Both the position numbers and the translations under genes were made by a program. A stretch of 33,332 nucleotides of DNA from Choristocarpus tenellus KU-1152. Its lineage: Eukaryota; Phaeophyceae. Positions within the stretch are counted from its first letter, which is position 1. Each line of letters opens with the position of its first letter. Below, in pieces: positions 32,601 to 33,332 of this stretch. The notes under the pieces were generated by a model. That model did no database searches and was not told the origin of the DNA. It saw only the letters and a list, made by a program, of their open reading frames with translations. Location of the stretch: assembly GCA_964200185.2 (NCBI GenBank), contig CAXNAD020000064.1, forward strand, positions 1 through 33,332, given 5' to 3'.

Positions 32601-33332
32601 CTTAGTCATTGATTTCATTTAACATTTACCGTCAATATCACTGGTAGGATTATTTTGAACATCCTATTCATAACAATCACTGATAATAACTCCTCCTATT
32701 GTACACAAATACAGAGGACTCAATTAGCACTCAAGTTATGTAAAGTGTTTAATGGGGGTATCTGACAGCATCTTAATGGTTTCTCGCCAACTCAACTGTA
32801 CTCTTTTGACTCTTTTGACTCTTTTGACTCTTTTAACTCTTTTGAACAACTGTATCTATACTGCACATACTGCACATACTACACATACTACACACAACAT
32901 GTGTAACTATTTTCCACACCATGTGTTTTTGACATGTGAGTAGAATTAGATGGCCTCGGAGTGGTTTTGTCAACAGAGAGCTAACAAAGCCACTACTTTC
33001 AACACAAGTGGAGGGTGGTGATGATGATGATGATGATGATGAGGATGATGTTGATCATGGTGTTTCTTGCAACCTTGGCATTCAGTCCACCACTGTCTCT
33101 GGATGGGGAAGTGTTGGACACCTTGGGTCAATTTCTGGGGATATCAGTGATGCCACTACTGCCTCCTCTAGCTTCCAAGAGATCCTGACCCTTGACAAGG
33201 ACCACCGAAGTCAGGTAGATTATGCACAAGGCATTGGTGATACCCCAAGAAGTGCTACAGAGTCAAGGCATCCAACTACCCCTCTCTCCTTGTACCCTGG
33301 GGAGGGGGAGGACTGTGGTAGGGGGGTATGGG
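20667..33332 (+). CDS. Gene B: NPC1/Patched-type RND transporter with sterol-sensing domain (3' end outside window)
   Basis: Exons: 20667-20689, 20954-21077, 21321-21398, 21453-21473, 21630-21749, 22204-22386, 22845-23024, 24112-24177, 24944-25083, 25814-25925, 27392-27459, 29140-29296, 30766-30900, 31491-31603, then about 32977 onward. The product begins with helix TM1 and its 'NPELIW' exit, then a lumenal domain with the FFRVNQ segment. TM2-TM6 form a sterol-sensing domain including GVDNMFLI and VAPSILGAAVCETLTF. In NPC1 this domain binds sterol in late endosomal or lysosomal membranes. About 506 residues precede the last visible exon; the second RND half (TM8-TM13) must lie beyond the right edge. 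ATG 20667 is the only in-frame Met in the exon feeding TM1. If it is the start, the cysteine-rich N-terminal domain of NPC1 is absent. The family call is strong; the exact start and the exon structure after 31603 are uncertain. Confidence 0.88.
20954..21077 (+). CDS. Gene B exon 2: first transmembrane helix
   Basis: Encodes RFSVAVCRRPRLVIASC and onward to LGLLWVNIITNPELIW. It has the basic flank, hydrophobic helix and T-N/D-P-x-x-L-W exit typical of NPC1/Patched TM1. Acceptor CTTTTTCAG|G, donor TGG|gtaggc (phase 0). Confidence 0.85.
21321..21398 (+). CDS. Gene B exon 3: start of the lumenal domain
   Basis: 26 codons, VPPNSLASRQKDFF then DSAFSPFFRVNQ. This corresponds to the family's 'P-x-S-x-A-x-x-E-K-x-F/Y-F-D-x-x-F-G-P-F-F-R-x-E-Q' segment. 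Acceptor CTTTCCCAG|G; the donor is GC: CAG|GCAAGC. Confidence 0.88.
21453..21473 (+). CDS. Gene B exon 4: 21 nt micro-exon
   Basis: Encodes IYLLNTT. Placed after FFRVNQ it recreates the family's 'R-x-x-Q-hydrophobic-hydrophobic' strand. Acceptor CTTAAGCAG|A, donor ACA|gtaaga, both phase 0. The upstream intron is only 54 bp. Skipping it would remove a conserved strand but keep the frame. Confidence 0.65.
21630..21749 (+). CDS. Gene B exon 5: lumenal domain
   Basis: 40 codons starting GSPPYGAERTDMITAHHLQ. This parallels the NPC1 stretch before and through the 'L-x-L-Q-x-x-I-x-N-I' helix (here VMSVQRTIESINIT, with an N-glycosylation-type NIT). Acceptor TTGCTAAG|G, donor CAG|gtatgc. Confidence 0.8.
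21880..21906. repeat. (CGAT)n microsatellite
   Basis: About six and a half perfect CGAT units in gene B intron 5. The unit is self-complementary in pairs (ATCGAT), so it is the same on both strands. Confidence 0.9.
22204..22386 (+). CDS. Gene B exon 6: cysteine-containing lumenal domain
   Basis: 61 codons starting TIGLDSLCFRPIDGEGCLVE and ending SGRSPCMDQ. Cysteine placement fits the family's disulphide-bearing middle lumenal domain. Acceptor AATCACCTCAG|A, donor CAG|gtactg, both phase 0. Confidence 0.82.
22427..22516. repeat. Degenerate ATAATGGTNTG repeat
   Basis: Units of GGTATAATGGTTTGCTATAA type, alternating between GGTGTG and GGTTTGC, in gene B intron 6 just after the donor. Confidence 0.75.
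22845..23024 (+). CDS. Gene B exon 7: lumenal domain, GC donor
   Basis: 60 codons. IGTPVMTNVVFGDIG leads to DPCGGTVPSAGALVLTFLLH and QGQAEQWEKE, matching the family's hydrophobic 'A-L-V-I-T-F-x-x-x-N' strand and 'A-x-x-W-E-K-E' helix. The acceptor has a 12-base T run and TTAG|A. The donor GAG|GCAAGT is a consensus GC donor. Confidence 0.85.
23445..23496. repeat. 13 bp minisatellite, GTGACTATTAAAA x4
   Basis: Four exact tandem copies in gene B intron 7. An AT-rich ATAC/ATAT tract lies upstream at 23186-23260. Confidence 0.92.
24112..24177 (+). CDS. Gene B exon 8: lumenal helix
   Basis: 22 codons, VFLKVVEEAKELLENDVQAPMK. It continues the W-E-K-E helix and precedes the 'S-F-x-A-x-R-S' strand. 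Acceptor GTATCAG|G, donor AAG|gtacat, phase 0. Confidence 0.78.
24347..24683. repeat. 11 bp minisatellite, ACTACAATGTT family
   Basis: About 337 bp in gene B intron 8, starting 170 bp after the donor. ACTACAATGTT units are interspersed with ACTAGTAATTACTACAGTGTT blocks, giving a higher-order pattern. It creates spurious Tyr/Asn/Val/Leu-rich open frames. Confidence 0.92.
24944..25083 (+). CDS. Gene B exon 9: S-F-x-A-x-R-S strand and first SSD helix
   Basis: Encodes VSFMAQRSVADSLSVE, then MVVSYVCMFIYVSVALGN (TM2, first helix of the sterol-sensing domain). This is the family's 'A-E-R-S-x-x-D-E-L ... S-Y-x-x-M-F-x-Y-I-S-x-A-L-G' block. Donor GTCAG|gtcagt, phase 2. Confidence 0.92.
25529..25626. 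repeat. 20 bp minisatellite, ATCAACCTTATGTTATTTGT x5
   Basis: About five units with C/T variation in gene B intron 9, shortly before the acceptor of exon 10. Confidence 0.9.
25814..25925 (+). CDS. Gene B exon 10: SSD helix 3 and start of helix 4
   Basis: Encodes RSRFLLGLTGVTIVVSSLCV and on to GIGTTLIVWE, matching 'S-x-x-x-L-G-x-x-G-x-x-I-V-x-x-S'. Acceptor TGCTGTAG|G completes a split Arg codon; donor GAG|gtaaca, phase 0. Confidence 0.92.
26266..26319. repeat. 13 bp minisatellite, TGTAGTGATTGAT x4
   Basis: Four near-identical units in gene B intron 10. The same intron also holds AGAGCCAGTA repeats (26976-27015) and ATCAATGTAATATCAATG repeats (26888-26930). Confidence 0.88.
27392..27459 (+). 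CDS. Gene B exon 11: SSD helix 4 with the GVDN motif
   Basis: Encodes VVPFLTLAIGVDNMFLITRE, the most diagnostic block of NPC1/Patched/SCAP-type sterol-sensing domains (V-x-P-F-L-x-L-A-x-G-V-D-N-x-F). Acceptor CCTCCACAG|G, donor GACAG|gtgaag, phase 2. Confidence 0.95.
28165..28401. repeat. Compound AAT/AGT/GAT trinucleotide repeat
   Basis: Imperfect AATAGTAATAATAGCAATGA blocks in gene B intron 11, preceded by CCCTAACCCTAACCC and by GAGACCATG repeats (28050-28080). Confidence 0.85.
28455..28948. repeat. About 20 bp minisatellite, GTTAGACTACTTAGATCTT family
   Basis: About 490 bp, roughly 24 units, in gene B intron 11. Units alternate between CTACTTAGA and CTAGTTAGA, and between ATCTTGTT and AGCTTGTT, showing higher-order variants. 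Confidence 0.92.
29140..29296 (+). CDS. Gene B exon 12: TM4-TM5 loop with an insertion
   Basis: 53 codons, rich in Ser, Pro, Gly and Gln (ASTSQPSSPGRGEVGVGG) and ending QQRMGTAVSK. The last part matches the family's 'L-x-x-x-x-x-x-V/A-G-x' helix before TM5; the first part is an added polar loop. Donor AAG|gtcatt is the first unit of a tandem repeat. Confidence 0.78.
29297..29372. repeat. 19 bp minisatellite starting exactly at a splice donor
   Basis: Four units of GTCATTCATTAACATTTCT; the fourth ends ATTACT. The first GT is the donor used for exon 12 of gene B, so the array begins at the exon-intron boundary. Confidence 0.9.
29456..29678. repeat. TAC/TAT G-rich minisatellite (TATGTACTATGTACTGTGTA)
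   Basis: About 220 bp in gene B intron 12, built from TATGTACTA and TGTGTATTATGTAC blocks. Three longer near-identical units of about 35 bp end the array. Confidence 0.9.
29918..30018. repeat. TATGATACTTTAAGATA repeat
   Basis: About five units of ATGATACTTTAAGATACTTT type in gene B intron 12. Confidence 0.85.
30215..30292. repeat. CTAATCTGA/CTAATCTTA short tandem repeat
   Basis: A 9 bp unit with TTACCACTAATCTTACTAA variants, giving spurious Asn-Leu-Thr repeats in translation. It lies in gene B intron 12. Confidence 0.88.
30549..30740. repeat. Degenerate 80-90 bp tandem repeat before exon 13
   Basis: TTTTAACTATGTTTAACTTT, ACTTAACTCTATGTTACTGA and CTACTGTGCA blocks recur two to three times immediately upstream of exon 13. 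Confidence 0.7.
30766..30900 (+). CDS. Gene B exon 13: SSD helices 5 and 6
   Basis: 45 codons: VAPSILGAAVCETLTFLVGA, then LTDIPALRQFCLIAAAAVV and CGFLFQ. This matches NPC1 'V-A-P-S-x-x-x-x-x-x-x-E-T-x-x-F-x-x-G-A-L-x-x-M/I-P-A-x-x-x-F'. Acceptor CTTGGTCAG|G, donor CAG|gttgac, phase 0. Confidence 0.95.
31491..31603 (+). CDS. Gene B exon 14: end of SSD, start of cytosolic loop
   Basis: Encodes VTWFVAALSLDARRVSEGRL and DMMPWRTHSQKRK, matching the family's 'Q-x-T-x-F-V-x-x-L-x-L-D-x-x-R-x-x-x-x-R-x-D' block. Donor CACAG|gtgcag (phase 2) is chosen; a weaker donor at 31609 (phase 1) would instead fit candidate micro-exons downstream. Confidence 0.82.
32198..32293. repeat. TATCTTTGACAGT minisatellite
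   Basis: About seven units of a 13 bp repeat (with TATGTTTGA variants) in gene B between exon 14 and the acidic-loop exon. Confidence 0.85.
32806..32898. repeat. CTCTTTTGA and CACATACTG short tandem repeats
   Basis: Four to five units of the 9 bp CTCTTTTGA, then ACTGCACATACTGCACATAC units, just upstream of the acidic-loop exon. The pyrimidine-rich part could aid splicing. Confidence 0.85.
32977..33332 (+). CDS. Gene B later exon: acidic cytosolic loop (runs off window)
   Basis: The frame is open from 32933 to the window edge. It encodes ELTKPLLSTQVEGG, a run of seven Asp plus E-D-D, then a Ser/Thr-rich segment (TTVSGWGSVGHLGSISGD). Acceptors at 32940, 32949 and 32976 all have the phase needed after exon 14. 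A donor CAG|gtagat at 33216 is possible, but the frame also stays open past it. Placement in gene B rests on phase, strand and position, since no conserved motif is present. Confidence 0.5.

Noticed and set aside
1-33332. tRNA, rRNA or other structured RNA genes
   Set aside because: I saw no tRNA-like A/B box pair with a cloverleaf and no rRNA segment by eye. A covariance-model scan was not possible.

Overview
This is eukaryotic nuclear DNA, probably from an alga or another intron-rich protist. Both protein genes are on the + strand and are split by many spliceosomal introns. Exons are GC-richer than introns, splice phases agree across junctions, and there are no operon-like or ribosome-binding features. 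A five-copy TTAGGG tract and several shorter copies suggest a TTAGGG-type telomere. The species cannot be fixed from the sequence alone.

Gene A (about 718-14002, + strand) can be rebuilt as 14 exons with consistent phase, giving about 2485 residues. It encodes an N-terminal FHA domain, three divergent C2 domains in one 4.4 kb exon, a three-copy 'GFLRDL' motif between C2-1 and C2-2, IQ (calmodulin-type) motifs, and a long charged helical C-terminus. It looks like a phosphopeptide-, membrane- and calmodulin-binding scaffold. I do not recognise a named family with this architecture.

The region 14003-20666 has no gene I can support. It holds an inverted pair of about 257 bp MITE-like elements, a diverged about 350 bp duplication, a decayed non-LTR reverse transcriptase tail, and otherwise unexplained sequence. 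Related MITE-like elements sit inside introns of gene A (8531-8774, 12899-13162, 11242-11421) and at the left edge of the window.

Gene B (about 20667 to beyond the right edge, + strand) is a Niemann-Pick C1 / Patched-type RND transporter with a sterol-sensing domain. At least 15 exons are visible, including a 21 nt micro-exon. The reading frame appears to begin just before the first membrane helix, without the cysteine-rich sterol-binding N-terminal domain of animal and fungal NPC1. From about 22.4 kb on, its introns consist largely of tandem repeats, mostly a different array in each intron.

Four of the 27 reconstructed introns start with GC rather than GT, which is high for most eukaryotes. 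The two genes show no evident functional link. The most notable items are the FHA-C2x3-IQ protein, the NPC1-like gene with no N-terminal domain, the GC-AG introns, the AAAGTATC-ended MITE-like elements and the minisatellite-filled introns.
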